64,000 nucleotides of DNA. Origin: Sepiola atlantica. Lineage: Eukaryota > Mollusca > Cephalopoda > Sepiida > Sepiolidae. Positions within the stretch are counted from its first letter, which is position 1. Every line of letters starts with the position of its first letter. Shown one piece after another: positions 1 to 11,650 of the stretch. A model generated the notes under the pieces. That model had not been told where the DNA came from, ran no database searches, and saw only the letters and a list, made by a program, of their open reading frames with translations. The stretch is from the NCBI GenBank assembly GCA_963556195.1, contig OY744525.1, forward strand, positions 44,768,648 through 44,832,647, written 5' to 3'. Both the position numbers and the translations under genes were made by a program.

Positions 1-330
1 TTGAATGTAACTGTGAGCTACTGTGGTCTATTATAATGTTCGTGAGACATACGCTCTGGTACTGACCCGCGGATATTACTTTATCGAAAAATTACTTCCT
101 GATTGCATTGGTTTCAGTTTTTCAGAAAGATATTAAAACAATATGAAAAAAAATGAAATAAAAAAAAAATAACAGGGAAAGACGGATGGATTTGTTTTTA
201 TTGTTGTTGTTTATTCAAACAACACAGTTCTTGTCATAATTAAATCTATGATCCAGAAACATTGTTTTCCTCCGGTGAATTTCATGACAACTGAACAAAA
301 GAAAGATAGGAGGACTATTTCTTGAGATAC
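1..330. other. no recognisable feature
   Basis: AT-rich DNA with short A runs. I see no coding signal, RNA gene or repeat boundary here. Confidence 0.5.
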
Positions 331-331
331 G

Positions 332-1520
332 AAAGTGCTATCTCGAACTTAAGCATGAAAGACCAAAGTAAATTGAATTTTAAACTTATGTTTGACATAC
401 CAAATACAATTTTATTTCAAACTTAAGCGTGACAAATAAAAAAATTCTATTTAAAACTAAAGTGTGACAGATAAAACGAAAATTCTATTTAAAACTAAAG
501 TATGACAGATAAAAAAAAAATTCTATTTAAAACTTAAGTATGACAAATAAAAAGAAACTTCTATTTAAAATTTAAGTATGACAATTTTATTTAAAACTTA
601 AATATGACAGATAAAAAAAAAATTCTATTTAAAACATAAGTATGACAAATAAAAAAAATTCTATTTAAAACTTAAGTATGACAGATAAAACGAAAATTCT
701 ATTTAAAATTTAAGTATGACAATTTTATTTAAAACTTAAATATGACAGATAAAAATAAAATTCTATTTAAAACTTAGTATGACACTTTTATTTAAAACTT
801 AAATATGACAGATAAAAAAAAAATTCTATTTAAAACATAAGTATGACAAATAAAAAAATTCTATTTAAAACTTAAGTATGACAGATAAAACGAAAATTCT
901 ATTTAAAATTTAAGTATGACAATTTTATTTAAAACTTAAATATGACAGATAAAAAAAAAATTCTATTTAAAACATAAGTATGACAAATAAAAAAAATTCT
1001 ATTTAAAACTTAAGTATGACAGATAAAACGAAAATTCTATTTAAAACTTAATTATGACAATTTTATTTAAAACTTAAATATGACAGATAAAAATAAAATT
1101 CTATTTAAAACTTAGTATGACACTTTTATTTAAAACTTAAATATGACAGATAAAAAAAAAATTCTATTTAAAACATAAGTATGACAAATAAAAAAAATTC
1201 TATTTAAAACTTAAGTATGACAGATAAAACGAAAATTCTATTTAAAATTTAAGTATGACAATTTTATTTAAAACTTAAATATGACAGATAAAAATAAAAT
1301 TCTATTTAAAACTTAGTATGACACTTTTATTTAAGACTTAAATATGACAGATAAAAAAAAAATTCTATTTAAAACATAAGTATGACAAATAAAAAAATTC
1401 TATTTAAAACTTAAGTATGACAGATAAAACGAAAATTATATTTATACTTAAGTATGACAGATAAAAAGAAAATCCTATTTAAAACTTAAGATAAACATAT
1501 CAAACAAAAATGCTATTTTA
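332..1520. repeat. minisatellite array A (about 38-bp monomer, about 200-bp higher-order unit)
   Basis: The array is built from monomers reading roughly TATGACAGATAAAA, an A run, TTCTATTTAAAACTTAAG. Some units are shortened to about 24 bp. The variant CGAAAATT marks one unit type and recurs near 477, 691, 891, 1029, 1230 and 1430, so most spacings are about 200 bp with one short 138-bp block. This shows a higher-order repeat that expanded by unequal exchange. The left edge (332-420) is more diverged. The reverse complement of the monomer matches the array at 27,670-28,740. No coding potential is seen. Confidence 0.9.
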
Positions 1521-2744
1521 ATGCGAGAATAACTCTAAAAAAAAATCCGGGAATCCCAAAAAAACTCCTGCTCACACTCCTGAACCCCATTTAAGTATGT
1601 TTAATAAAATTTTTAATCTATAATTTTTTTTTAGTATAATCTTTACTTATTCAATACTGAACATTTAAACATTCGTATCATTTCATAACTAAGAATGAAG
1701 ATTCTTGCATCAACATACATATGTAGAGATGAGAAGTTTTTGGTGTTTAGATTTGAAGGAGTGTTATTTTGAATAATAGTTTATGTTGTCAAACACTAGG
1801 GGGAAGGTACTATTTGATAGTATTAGTGCTTTATTTCGTAAATAAAAAATTCTTCTGAATATTATTTTTAAGAATTTCAGTAGTTAAATGAGAAAGTAAG
1901 CAAATAGTATGTGAAAAAACCAGCTCCGCATTCGAAAAAATAATTAAATTATAAAAATGTATGTATCACACAATCAGAGTTTTAAAAAATATATGTGCCG
2001 CACTATAAAAAAAAAAGAGATGTTGCAATTTATTCCCACCAATAGCTGGGGTGGGGCGATAGAATTCATGTATAAACAAATGTGGCAGTTTTAAAAATCA
2101 GTCAATCAAAAGTAGTACCTACATGAACATGCTCAGTGCAAACCGATTTGAAATCCAACTCTTTTGTTCGGTGAGGCGAGGAATGAACGTACGCGTGCAA
2201 CACTAATTACTGCTACTACAATTCAAACTCTAGTGAACACTAATTGTTCTTGCCAGTTAGAGATCACTGGTAATAACTTGCATGAGAACTTCTAGTGAAT
2301 ATATAATTATATTAATAGTAATAATAATAAAAATAATATTATCATGGTCTATCAGTGAGAGATTAATAGTAAACAGCTGATGTGAACACATAAAGTGATT
2401 TTCAATGATAACTGGAAGAAGAGGAGTGTATTGAACATCTGAATAGACTTGTAGTTACTCAGATTCCAGTGAACGTGGCGTTTTTTACAGTGAGCGATCA
2501 CTGGTAATGACTGGTGTGAAAACTCTTAGTGAATAAGAAACAACAATATTATTATCATTATTGTTGTTATTATCAACATGTGTTAGTCTCAATTTTCACC
2601 TTGTGGTTTTCCTTGTTTATTCCCAGCCCTATGGATAAAATATACCTTTTATTTAATGGTATTATCTATGCAAAAACAAATGTCAACAGAAAAGCAGCAT
2701 GTTATCTAAATATATTTGTATGTGTCTGTGTTTATATATTCTAA
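1521..2744. other. AT-rich spacer with a diverged short duplication
   Basis: No gene is supported. Segments near 2,228-2,300 and 2,465-2,535 are diverged copies of each other (both carry GATCACTGGTAAT and end in TAGTGAAT). The 71-codon open frame at 2,529-2,744 has no recognisable domain and biased low-complexity composition, so I do not call it. Confidence 0.5.
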
Positions 2745-3060
2745 CATATAAAGTTATCTTGTGAGATTTTAAAAGTTAGATCTAAATAGCATTTAAGTTG
2801 ACTGATCAAACTTTGATTCTGACTAGCCAATTTTCATTTTTTTTTATGTTGCGCTATGTTATTGGCACTATACTATCATACTTACTTACAGTTTATTTTT
2901 AAAAAAATTATGTACTCCTACCTGGACAACTGGCAAATTGGAAACAATTATGACCGAAAGGCAAATTTTTCACAAAGAACTTTGCTACAAACTGCACTCT
3001 TTGCAATAATGGCCACCAACTTCTGGAATTTCTCCTATGACTGTTAATACTCTTAGTGAT
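2745..3060. repeat. dispersed repeat Q, partial copy
   Basis: The stretch containing TTATTGGCACTATA, a CCTGGACAACT-type motif and CAATTATGACCG is repeated near 7,440-7,560. The upstream part (2,750-2,830) resembles 48,950-49,040. No protein or tRNA-like promoter is visible, so the class is unknown. Confidence 0.55.
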
Positions 3061-3063
3061 ATA

Positions 3064-3190
3064 CATGTTTTATTTACTCCTCTCCAGGAGTTAGGCACAA
3101 GGCCAGTTTTATCCTACTCCCACAAGTAGGATGTGACCCAAGGTCGGGTCGGAAAGTGGGGGTTGAAAAGTCAGCGCCCGAGAGGTGGGC
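3064..3190 (-). repeat. dispersed repeat R, partial, inverted
   Basis: This segment is the reverse complement of the 3' part of repeat R seen at 3,540-3,625 and 16,500-16,630. It shares AGTTAGGCACAAGGCCA, GATGTGACCCAAGGTCGGGT and AGCGCCCGAGA in that order. Together with the plus copy at 3,368 it brackets a LINE fragment. Confidence 0.7.
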
Positions 3191-3322
3191 ACTCTGACCA
3201 TCCGGGACGTTGCCAAATTAATCAGGAACCTCAATGCAAGCAAGACAATTGGTCCAGACAACATACCAGTCATTGTGCTTATGAAGCTGCTACTGGAACT
3301 TGTTCCTATTCTAACAAAATAA
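3191..3322 (+). mobile_element. LINE reverse-transcriptase fragment (N-terminal part of RT)
   Basis: The plus frame from 3,191 reads TLTIRDVAKLIRNLNASKT followed by IGPDNIPVIVL and a stop at about 3,320. The pattern LxxxKaxGPDxIP is the conserved start of non-LTR RT domains, seen in Jockey and related clades. The fragment is about 43 codons with no catalytic motif, and it is joined directly to repeat R on its left. It is a dead relic. Confidence 0.7.
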
Positions 3323-3367
3323 TACATTCGTAGCTTAAAGGAGAAATGCATCTATTTGGAAAACTTT

Positions 3368-3625
3368 CTTCTGGGTTTGATTCACGTCGGTCTATGGGAC
3401 GGTCCTGTGCAGTTCTAGGAGGTCCACCCTCTCAGGCTTTGCCTTCTCACCCTTTGAGAAGGAGTTAGTTTATTGCTAATTGCTTGAGGCGCCCCTATCG
3501 GGGAATGCCGACGGGGTTGCCCAGGCAATTTTTAATGACCAGAGTGCTCACCTCTCGGGCGCTGGCTTTTCAAATCCCATTTTCCCGACCTTGTGTCACA
3601 TCTTACCTTGTAGGAGGTAGATAAA
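3368..3625 (+). repeat. dispersed repeat R, copy 2
   Basis: It begins around GGTTTGATTCACGTCGGTCT and ends near GTCACATCTTACCTTG. Copies occur at 16,344-16,630 (plus), 22,780-23,030 (minus) and partly at 3,064-3,190. Shared landmarks are GGTCCTGTGTAGTTCTAGGA, GGGGAATGCCGACGGGG and CTCGGGCGCTGGCTTTTCAA. The length of about 260-290 bp and GC-rich body suggest a SINE or a LINE 3' end, but I cannot see clear A and B boxes. Confidence 0.8.
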
Positions 3626-3654
3626 TATCTACTCTATCGTTATTTCTATTGATG

Positions 3655-3985
3655 GTGCTGAGCTTCAATCTTTGGCCCCTACTTGTAAAACCAGAATCTG
3701 TCTTACTATCACAACTGAAAAAAAACTTCCCTTTCTCCCTTCATGTTCCTAGCGTCAGTCGGAATTTCCATGTGCAGAGCTTCTTTGCAAGCGGTTCCCA
3801 CCTGTGGAACACATTACCATAAGACTGCTTCCTTGTTGATTGAAACTTGATAGTCTTCAAATCCAGTGTCAATGTTAGTACTCCCATAGTGTTTCTCACC
3901 TTTCGGATGATAATCATTCTGTTTATCCTCGAGTGGTTCTTGACCTTGATAAGTTGTGACACAATAACAGAAAAGAAAAAAAAAT
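3655..3985 (+). mobile_element. LINE 3' end (C-terminal peptide and tail), degraded
   Basis: The stretch carries degraded coding for VPSVSRNFHVQSFFASGSHL followed by WNTLP. This resembles the C-terminus of Jockey-like LINEs, where xxFFxRxxxLWNxLP precedes the stop. The tail with CCTCGAGTGG and CTTGATAAG TTGTGAC recurs at 42,740, 46,850 and 58,940, which marks it as the 3' end of one LINE family. Confidence 0.7.
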
Positions 3986-4004
3986 TCAAAATTATCAATT
4001 GCAA

Positions 4005-4965
4005 TAACTCCTAGTTTTTATTGAAGAATAAAAAAAAGTTGTCTCGCTTATCAATAAAATTTCATTTCTCTTTTTGTATAAGTTTAAAAAATGTGCAAAC
4101 AAATAAAAATCAAAACTAAAATGTCTTCACTGCATCGCAAGCACCATTAGATAAGTAAAGCTAATGTATATATCTATATAATAAAATAATGTCATTTTTC
4201 CCCCTTTACCTTTGGCAATTATAGACTTAATACCAAAATCCTAATATGCTACACATTTGCTACATCACTTAATGCATGTTTCACGAACATATTCCTACAT
4301 TTCTTCTACATACAAATATTATTACATTTAATCCGACCTGTCTGCTTCTCCAAAACACATCTTCCATAACGAAGGTAGCAATTACTGTCACTCCCTATTC
4401 ATTTTCTTCTCACATATAACTATTTGACACCGGGTCCTTCCTTAATATAAGGGGAATTCTTTTAAACCACCCCCAAAACACCCACATTATTTCATTTCAA
4501 ATATTCTCTTCTATATAATATATAGACGTCGAAAACAAAATAATAATAGCTCTTTTCCTAAGAATACGAGAATACCGGATTACATAGTTCGATCGTTACT
4601 ATATACTTTTTCTTATAGTTTGTAAACCTATTCCGGAATATAGGTGTACTATTGAACAGATGATCAAGTTCAAATAATAACTTCTACGTAAGTAAGTTTC
4701 TTTTTCATTATCAAATTTCAAATTTGAGCGATTTTTGTTCGAAACTTCTAAAATAAAAAAAAAATGGCGGATTTCATTAAAAATTAAACTATTCCCATCA
4801 ACATTTAGCACTTACATACAAAAAAAAACATGAACTCATGTAAACATTATCTTGTTTTTCATTATCAAAATTTCAAATTCGGGCGATTTTTGTTCCAAAC
4901 TTCTAAAATAAAAAAAATGGCGCATTTCATTAAAAACTAAACTATTCACATCAACATTCACGAGA
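4005..4965. repeat. dispersed repeat plus local tandem duplication
   Basis: 4,010-4,150 matches 7,580-7,725 (TTTTATTGAAGAATA, AATGTGCAAACAAATAA, CTGCATCGCAAGCA in order). Farther right, a block of about 105 bp at 4,703-4,805 is repeated at 4,855-4,965 (TCATTATCAAA, GGCGATTTTTGTTC, AACTAAACTATTC). The rest of this interval, 4,150-4,700, shows nothing I can name. Confidence 0.65.
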
Positions 4966-5007
4966 ACTCAAAACATTCTCGCTAAGACTTCGGATTGATA
5001 CAATAAA

Positions 5008-5040
<33 letters not shown>

Positions 5041-5608
5041 ATTATTTGTTTGACACAAAATGGATACTCACACTTTTGATATGTTTACATTAGCATATTT
5101 ATTCATTTCATAAGTGTTTTTTAGTACAGATTTCATGCATGGCGTCATTTCTCGCTTCTTCGTAAGTTTTTAATTTCTGATTATTTTCATTTAACTTAAT
5201 TGAAAATCGGATGTTATTTTTTAAAATTTCATCACTATTTTATCTTTTATTTTAATCAATTATATTTACCTGCTCACTAAACTAGGACATTACATTGCCC
5301 TCATCGTCGAACTTGTGACCTATTTGCATTAACACATTTTGCAAACCATTATTTATGGATCATTCATTATTGGTTCGCAAAAGTGAATACTCATTTTTTT
5401 CGTTAAAACATCAATTAACATATTAATACCAGAAAAACCGTTATCTTCCTACTTCGTTCTTTTTAGCAGGGGCGGGGGGGGGGGGGGGCGTACAAACAAT
5501 TTTGTTTTTCAGTTTTCTATATTTAATAGCTTAGAATTGTTTACTTTTCAATATGTTTATTTATCACCTGCAGGAAATCCGTGTAGCAAAAACAAAAATA
5601 AATAATAA
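4966..5608. other. spacer with short TA run and a G tract
   Basis: A short (TA)n lies near 5,010-5,030 and a run of about 14 G lies near 5,475-5,488. No gene is recognisable. Confidence 0.5.
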
Positions 5609-5755
5609 CCTAAGCCTAAGTCCGTGTGGGTGGATACAATTGTATTCATACACAGGTCGTTTTTCTGCAACACAGACTTAGGCTTACGTTGTTTATAAAA
5701 GTTAAATCATTCTTTTCTATTTCACCCGGGCAACACCGGAACCCGGGTCATGCTA

Positions 5756-5757
<2 letters not shown>
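5609..5757 (-). repeat. hairpin followed by a CCCGG/TTGCCCGG terminal motif at a TA array
   Basis: TAAGCCTAAGTCCGTGT near 5,610 pairs with ACACAGACTTAGGCTTA near 5,670-5,686, giving an imperfect stem. At 5,718-5,757, read on the minus strand, the sequence TACTAGCATGACCCGGG then GTTGCCCGGGTGAAA abuts (TA)n. The same CTAGC...CGTTGCCCGG arrangement borders TA arrays at 6,401 and is present in diverged form at 23,632 and 41,737. It looks like the end of a mobile element whose class I cannot name. Confidence 0.55.

Positions 5758-5812
<55 letters not shown>
5757..5812. repeat. (TA)n microsatellite
   Basis: Uninterrupted TA dinucleotides lie between the terminal motif on the left and the palindrome on the right. 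Confidence 0.95.
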
Positions 5813-5815
<3 letters not shown>

Positions 5816-5837
5816 GGGCAGCATTCCTTTTTTTTAA

Positions 5838-6400
<563 letters not shown>

Positions 6401-6402
<2 letters not shown>

Positions 6403-7024
6403 TAGCGGAACCCGTCGCCCGGCGTTGCACGGGAGAAAGTACCACCTATTGCAGGACGTCGAATAAAAAAGATACGGCCTATTGTTTTTTCTCCTCCGTC
6501 TACCGTGTTGGCGAATGTTTTAAATTAAAAAAAAAAAGAAAAAAGTGTTAGAGTAGAATGGGATCGAACGCTAAAACTGGCGCTCATGAAACCTACCTTC
6601 TTACCGACTGTGCTACGGTTTAGGGTTACATATGCATGTGAAAACAGGTCAATTAACCTAAGCGTGATTATTGGCATGCGTGTTAAATTAATACCAAGCA
6701 AATAATAAATAAGAACCGGTGTTTTGTGAAAATTAAACTGTGTTTATTAGTTCCCGGTGTCGATGAGTGTAGTCACAGTACAGAATTGTAAGGAGAAAAG
6801 TTTTTGCTACCACCTATGTGGAGTTGGTTTGTCCGAGAGCCGTAGATGGTGGGCCAAATGTAATATTTAGTGTTAGCTGGAAAAAAATAATAACAATTTT
6901 ACTAAAACACGCTCGCATTAATAATTGTAATATAGTGGTGAGTTTAGTAGCCTGTGATGCATATGGTTATTTTCCTATTCTCTGAGAAGGTACAGGGGAA
7001 AAATCGTTACTACTTTATATATAA

Positions 7025-7030
<6 letters not shown>
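6401..7030 (-). repeat. dispersed repeat X copy 1, tRNA-like region
   Basis: It starts at the TA array with ACTAGCGGAACCCGTCGCCC and GGCGTTGCACGGG, then continues through TCTACCGTGTTGGCGAATG. On the minus strand, 6,550-6,630 resembles a tRNA: an A-box-like stretch (ACCGTAGCACAGTCGGTAAG) followed by GTTCGATCCCATTCTA. The body up to 7,030 (TTCCCGGTGTCGATGAGT, ATATTTAGTGTTAGCTGG, GAGAAGGTACAGGGG) is repeated at 11,651-12,560. It is probably a tRNA-related SINE or composite. Confidence 0.75.
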
Positions 7031-7061
<31 letters not shown>

Positions 7062-7980
7062 AAGGTGAGTCAATGAAAAATAGTTAGACCTGTAAATGGA
7101 AACAGATCGATATCTTCAGTTGTTCAGAACAAGGAGCATTTAGTAGATAAAAATATTTATTCCTCTTCTTTTTCAATTGTATTCCTTAAGCACGGCTTTT
7201 CAAAGATCAAAATCAAAATATATATAACCCAGCTATATAGGTTTTCTTTTTTTATTATTATTGATATCAGTGAAAAAAAATCAGTAAATTTTACAATGGG
7301 AATTACATTGTGCTTGAATTGCGTCTTTTAAAAGTTTGTTTTCTAAATCTTATTAACAAAACACTTCAAATTCAGATAGGCACTTTATTTTATTTTTTAA
7401 ATGTTATCCGTTTCTTTCTTTAACATAATTCCTTTGCTGTATCACGTTATTGGCACTATAATAATGTACTTCGCTAGAGTTTATTTTTAAAAACATATTT
7501 AGTCCTGTCCGGACAACTAGTAAAATGGAAACATTTTTCAATTATGACCGGAAAATCAAAATTATTACGGGAAAGAACTCATATTTTTATTGAAGAATAC
7601 AAAAAAGGTTTTCTCTCTCGCAAGTAAAATTCTTTTCTTTATAAGTTTAAAAAAATGTGCAAACAAATAAGAATAAAAAAATGAAATGTCTTAACTGCAT
7701 CGCAAGCAGCGTCAGATATGTACAGGTAGTGTGTGTGTGCGTATATGAAAAGTTTGAATGCAAAACGCAATGAACGACATTTTCAAAATTACAAAGCTAT
7801 AAACAGTGTTGAATTTCAACACTCGACCGAACCTCAGAATCATGTTTTACATAATAGAACACGAGAATAATGTTTTTTTCACTTTCAATTAAAATAAGCT
7901 TTTAGTCGAAACCTACATTTAATATATTTGCCCTGTTATTGTTCAATGTCTCAATTTAAACAATTTTGCATTCGAACTCT
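7030..7980. repeat. (TA)n then repeat Q and related dispersed repeats
   Basis: 7,030-7,058 is (TA)n. 7,250-7,400 matches 9,770-9,930 (GATATCAGTGAAA, AAATTTTACAATG, GTGTCTTTTA, AAATCTTATTAA). 7,440-7,560 matches 2,860-2,960. 7,580-7,725 matches 4,010-4,150. From 7,730 to 7,980 I see nothing identifiable. No coding signal is present. Confidence 0.6.
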
Positions 7981-7985
7981 TCATA

Positions 7986-9190
7986 CGAGGCCTGTCTAAA
8001 AAGTATCCGACCATTATTTTTTCCATGCAAAATAGAGACAATAGGGCGGCCCCTACTTTACACAGTGAAGGAAGACACCTTCATGCGCTTGTGTGAATTT
8101 TATCACCTCCTTCCTCCGCGTTAGTCGCTGCCTGTCGGTGGCTGAGTGAGGTGCTACACAATGTGTTCGTCGGATTACCGATTCCCTCAAGATGACTGAA
8201 CGTGTTGACCAAAGGTACTGCATCGAATTTTGTCAAAAGCTTGGTGATTCTCAAAGCAAAACATTTCATAAGATTCAGCACGTGTTTGGAGAAGATGCGA
8301 TTGGTGTAACACAAATTAAGAAATGGTTCAACCGATTCAAAAATGGCCGCACATCAGCGGAGAGTGACCAGCGTTCTGGTATGCTCCAAACTGCTCGGAG
8401 TGCAGCTGTTGTTGTGAGCGTGCGAAACCATACGGGAGACCGCCCAAGAGGTGGCCGGAGTGAGTAAAGATTCCGCACATGCAATTTTGGGTGATGATTT
8501 GAACATGCACAGAGTGGCTGCGAAATTTGTGCCCAAGTTGTTGTCGCAGGAACAAAAGGACCTCCGTTTTCAAGTGGCACAGGACTTTCTGGAAACCGCC
8601 AACACTGATCCTGGGTTTCTGAACACTGTGATAACTGGAGATGCAAAATCAAGATGATGCTGACTGTCTTCTTTGATATCTTTGGAATTGTGCACCACGA
8701 ATAAGCACCGGAAGGACAAACAGTGACAAAGGAGTACTATCAAGATGTTCTCCGGCATCTCCGTGACGCAGTTGAGCACAAAAGACCAGACATGTGGACA
8801 GCGAAAAACTGGCAACTGCATCACGACAACACTCCCGCACATTCATCCAAATTGATCCAAAATTTCTTGGCCAAATATGGAATTTCAGTCGTTCGCCAAC
8901 CTCCCTACTCTTCAGACATGAATCCTTGTGACTTCTGGTTGTTTCAAAATTGCAGACGCCACTGAAAGGTTCCCGTTTTGAGATTAGATGAGAGATAATG
9001 CAGAACATGATGGCTGAAGATAAACACCATTCCAAAAGAAGACTTTCAGAGATGTTTCCGGAAGTGGATGGATCGGTGGACTAAGTGTATGCAAGCACAA
9101 GGGGCCTACTTTGAAGGGGATTAGGGTCTAACCCTGTCAGAAATTTGAATTTTTTTTTCTGGCTTAAGGTCGGTACTTTTTAGACAGGCA
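7986..9190 (+). mobile_element. mariner-like DNA transposon, inactive
   Basis: The left end reads CGAGGCCTGTCTAAAAAGTA just after TA. The right end, reverse complemented, reads CATGCCTGTCTAAAAAGTA. These are the inverted terminal repeats, diverged in their outermost bases. The spacing of about 1.2 kb is usual for mariner. The transposase inside is broken. Mariners move by cut and paste into TA sites; the left TA is visible, while the right-hand TA is not clear. Confidence 0.93.
8192..9123 (+). pseudogene. mariner transposase pseudogene (D,D34D type)
   Basis: The start MTERVDQRYCIEFCQKLGDS and the HTH-rich N-terminus, including VTQIKKWFNRFKNGRTS, are mariner signatures. A frameshift near 8,430 moves the frame to EVAGVSKDSAHAILGDDLN. 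VITGD (first catalytic Asp) is followed near 8,645 by a deletion of roughly 35 codons and a further frame change into LTVFFDIFGIVHHE. An in-frame TAA lies at 8,702. HHDNTPAHS carries the second Asp and PPYSSDMNPCDFWLF the third. Another frameshift near 8,955 precedes the usual end, RWTKCMQAQGAYFEGD. The normal protein is about 345 residues. This copy cannot make transposase. Confidence 0.93.
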
Positions 9191-9206
9191 TGATTCATGA
9201 TTTGTT

Positions 9207-9208
<2 letters not shown>

Positions 9209-9278
<70 letters not shown>
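9209..9278. repeat. (TA)n microsatellite
   Basis: TA array with one TTTATA interruption, just outside the mariner right end and left of the next palindrome. Confidence 0.95.
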
Positions 9279-9282
<4 letters not shown>

Positions 9283-9370
9283 ACTGTGTGGTAGAGCAGG
9301 AAAAATCCAGCAGAGTGCTCGATTAATTAAGAAATCCGAGATTTCGAAGGATTAAGAGCGTAAATATTTA

Positions 9371-9561
9371 TTTATAAAATACAGAAATTCAATGTAACAT
9401 CAGTACCGTCGGTTTCAAAGCGGGAGGTTGATCCCGATTATCGTCAGCTGATAAACATATTCAGTCATATCTCCTGAATATGTTTATCAGCTGACGATAA
9501 TCGGGATCAACCTCCCGCTTTAAAACCGACGGTACTGATGTTACATTGAATTTCTGTATTT

Positions 9562-9567
<6 letters not shown>
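9371..9567. repeat. palindrome with about 91-bp arms flanked by TA
   Basis: 9,371-9,460 is almost exactly the reverse complement of 9,475-9,567. Shared blocks include ATCAGTACCGTCGG, CGGGAGGTTGATCCCGATTA and TCGTCAGCTGATAAACATAT. The loop is about 14 bases. The right arm leads straight into (TA)n at 9,569-9,620. The left flank contains unrelated sequence and then (TA)n, so the whole is again TA-bounded. Confidence 0.93.

Positions 9568-9568
<1 letters not shown>

Positions 9569-9620
<52 letters not shown>
9569..9620. repeat. (TA)n microsatellite
   Basis: Uninterrupted TA dinucleotides abutting the right arm of the palindrome. Confidence 0.95.
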
Positions 9621-9621
<1 letters not shown>

Positions 9622-9734
9622 CACAAAATTGTTAAACAACTATTTAACGTTGAATATTGAGCTTCATTTTGCTTTGAGATTTGATTCCCATAAGAATCGA
9701 TGTGAACTATATAAAAGAATTGTTTTTATATTAT

Positions 9735-9935
9735 CACATATATATAACCCGATTATATCCTTTTTTTCTTTTTCGTCTTGTCTTTTTTTATTGATATCGG
9801 TGAAATTTGCGAAATAATTCATTAAATTTTACAATGAGAATTACATTATGCCTGAGTTGTGTCTTTTAGAAGTTTGTGTTCTAAATCTTATTAAGCAAAC
9901 TCTTCAAAATCAGATGGACACTTTATTTTTTCTTT
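9735..9935. repeat. repeat Q-related segment
   Basis: It matches 7,240-7,400 with shared blocks TATATAACCC, TTGATATCGGTGAAA, AAATTTTACAATGAGAATTA and GTTCTAAATCTTATTAA. No coding or tRNA-like part is seen. A (CA)n run follows at about 10,125-10,152. Confidence 0.6.
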
Positions 9936-10389
9936 TTTTCTTTTTTTCTTTTTGAACATAATTCCTTTATCATATCTCAGTTTTATTTCTGTTTTTTTTT
10001 TACTTTTTATTTTAATTTAATTTTTTATTTTGGCAGTATCATGTTTTTTTTTGTGTGTATTCTCGTTTTAATCCAAGACTGCATTAGAAATTGACAGAAA
10101 TCAGTTCAGACATCTAAGAAAATCACACACACGCACACACACACACACACACATATTTAGATGACACAAGCATATATTATTCAATTTTATAATGCCTACA
10201 CACCAGCACTACTCATAAACATCACTGCTCTTCATGATTCTCTTTAAATGATCATATATATATATTAAAATATATTAAGGAATAGAGCACCTTCGGCTGC
10301 TGAATTAAAAAAAAAATATAACTATCTATATCTCACTACATTTGCCCAGCATAGATGTTATCAAGCACTATATTTGGCCAACATACAGG

Positions 10390-10600
10390 TTGTCTTAAGG
10401 ATGAATCGGTTATGCTGGTATGATCATGTTGAGCGTTCATCCATAAACCGTTGCATAAGCATGGATGTTTTGAATCGCAGGAAGGTTGGCTGGCCAAGGA
10501 AAACTTGATAGCAAGTGATTAGACCGTACAGAGTGGAATTTGGAGACAGTTGACCTGCTGAACTGTGAGGACTGGAGAGTGAGCTTGTGGAATATCAAAA
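10390..10600 (+). mobile_element. LINE C-terminal fragment
   Basis: The plus frame gives VLRMNRLCWYDHVERSSINR and then RRKVGWPRKT before stops. The pattern RLxWYGHVxRM followed by GRRxRGRPRKT marks the C-terminus of several non-LTR pol proteins, notably RTE-like ones. Only about 60 codons are recognisable, with frame changes. A long (GA)n follows at 10,641-10,692. Confidence 0.65.
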
Positions 10601-10638
10601 TAGGTTTGACTTATGGTCAAGAGAAAAATGATGTTAAA

Positions 10639-10640
<2 letters not shown>

Positions 10641-10692
<52 letters not shown>
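10641..10692. repeat. (GA)n microsatellite
   Basis: Simple GA repeat with one AAAG interruption. The overlapping open frames (Arg-Glu or Ser-Leu runs) are artefacts. Confidence 0.95.
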
Positions 10693-10694
<2 letters not shown>

Positions 10695-10799
10695 TGACCC
10701 CACTTACTGTAGTAAAATTGTGCTGATAGTGCAATGTCTGTCTGTTGGTAAAACAGTAGGTTTTGATCTCAACTTAAATTACTTGCTTGTCTAGTAACA

Positions 10800-11640
10800 T
10801 TGAAGAACTGTGAAACAACGAAACAGTTTGTCTGTTGATGACTATATATACTACTGCCAAACCTACTCTCTCCCACCCAAAAATTGTCCCTTACTTTACA
10901 CACCCCATATTTGGGACTAACATTCGCTCACAACTACTTCCAACTTCATGTATATCTGCTCTGATTCTGTTCAATGCATTTTTTCTTGACAAAGTTTCGT
11001 AAATGAAACAGAATATCGAAATAAAATAAGTATTCTGTGTTAATTCTTTTTGTTGTATCTATTTTGATCATTGCTTATTACCCCTATTGTTAGATATTAT
11101 GCGAGTAGACTCTCTAGTATATAAATTGGTTAGTTGAAAATAACAGGAAAGGTAAGTTCAGTCAGGGTCAAGTTGGTAACCTCAAAGTTAGATTTGACTA
11201 CACTGTCGGAATTGATAGAAACGGATGTGACGTCACATGGCTCAATGAGAGATAGTGAAAACAAGAAGTAGTTAGTTCCTTGGAAGCACTAGTACTGTGA
11301 ACATGTGGTTTCAAAAATTACGCTGATAAGATATGATTAAGCAGTGGTTATCGATTTTTCTCTGTCTCTCCCCAACCTACTGCTCAATGGTTTGGAATGA
11401 AGATCATGCAGAAACATCTCCTCTGTCTTCAACAGTTTTGTCTTGACTTAGTCCTTTTTTGAGGTATGAAAGAACTTATTTGCAGGAGACGTTTCTACAG
11501 TTTGGCGTGATCACTAAAAAGACGTATACAAGAACTTAGCTAGCAAGGTAGGATTATGAACTTTCATGTGTTACATGTATGGCACAAGGTTAAAACGCAA
11601 CATTATTCCTGTTTATACCTATACACTGTTGGATATTCAT
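10800..11640. other. no recognisable feature
   Basis: About 840 bp of ordinary AT-rich DNA. I see no domain, repeat match within the window or RNA gene. Confidence 0.5.
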
Positions 11641-11650
11641 CCTTTAAGCA

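Noticed and set aside
331..1520. CRISPR-like array
   Set aside because: Spacing and spacers are not unique, the DNA is eukaryotic, and the pattern is a diverging minisatellite.
8275..9035. Minus-strand frames opposite the mariner transposase
   Set aside because: Antisense shadows of the transposase; the plus strand carries the conserved mariner motifs.
10519..10794. Arg-Glu and Ser-Leu rich frames
   Set aside because: They arise from (GA)n; the same applies to 58,238-58,542 and 60,063-60,263.
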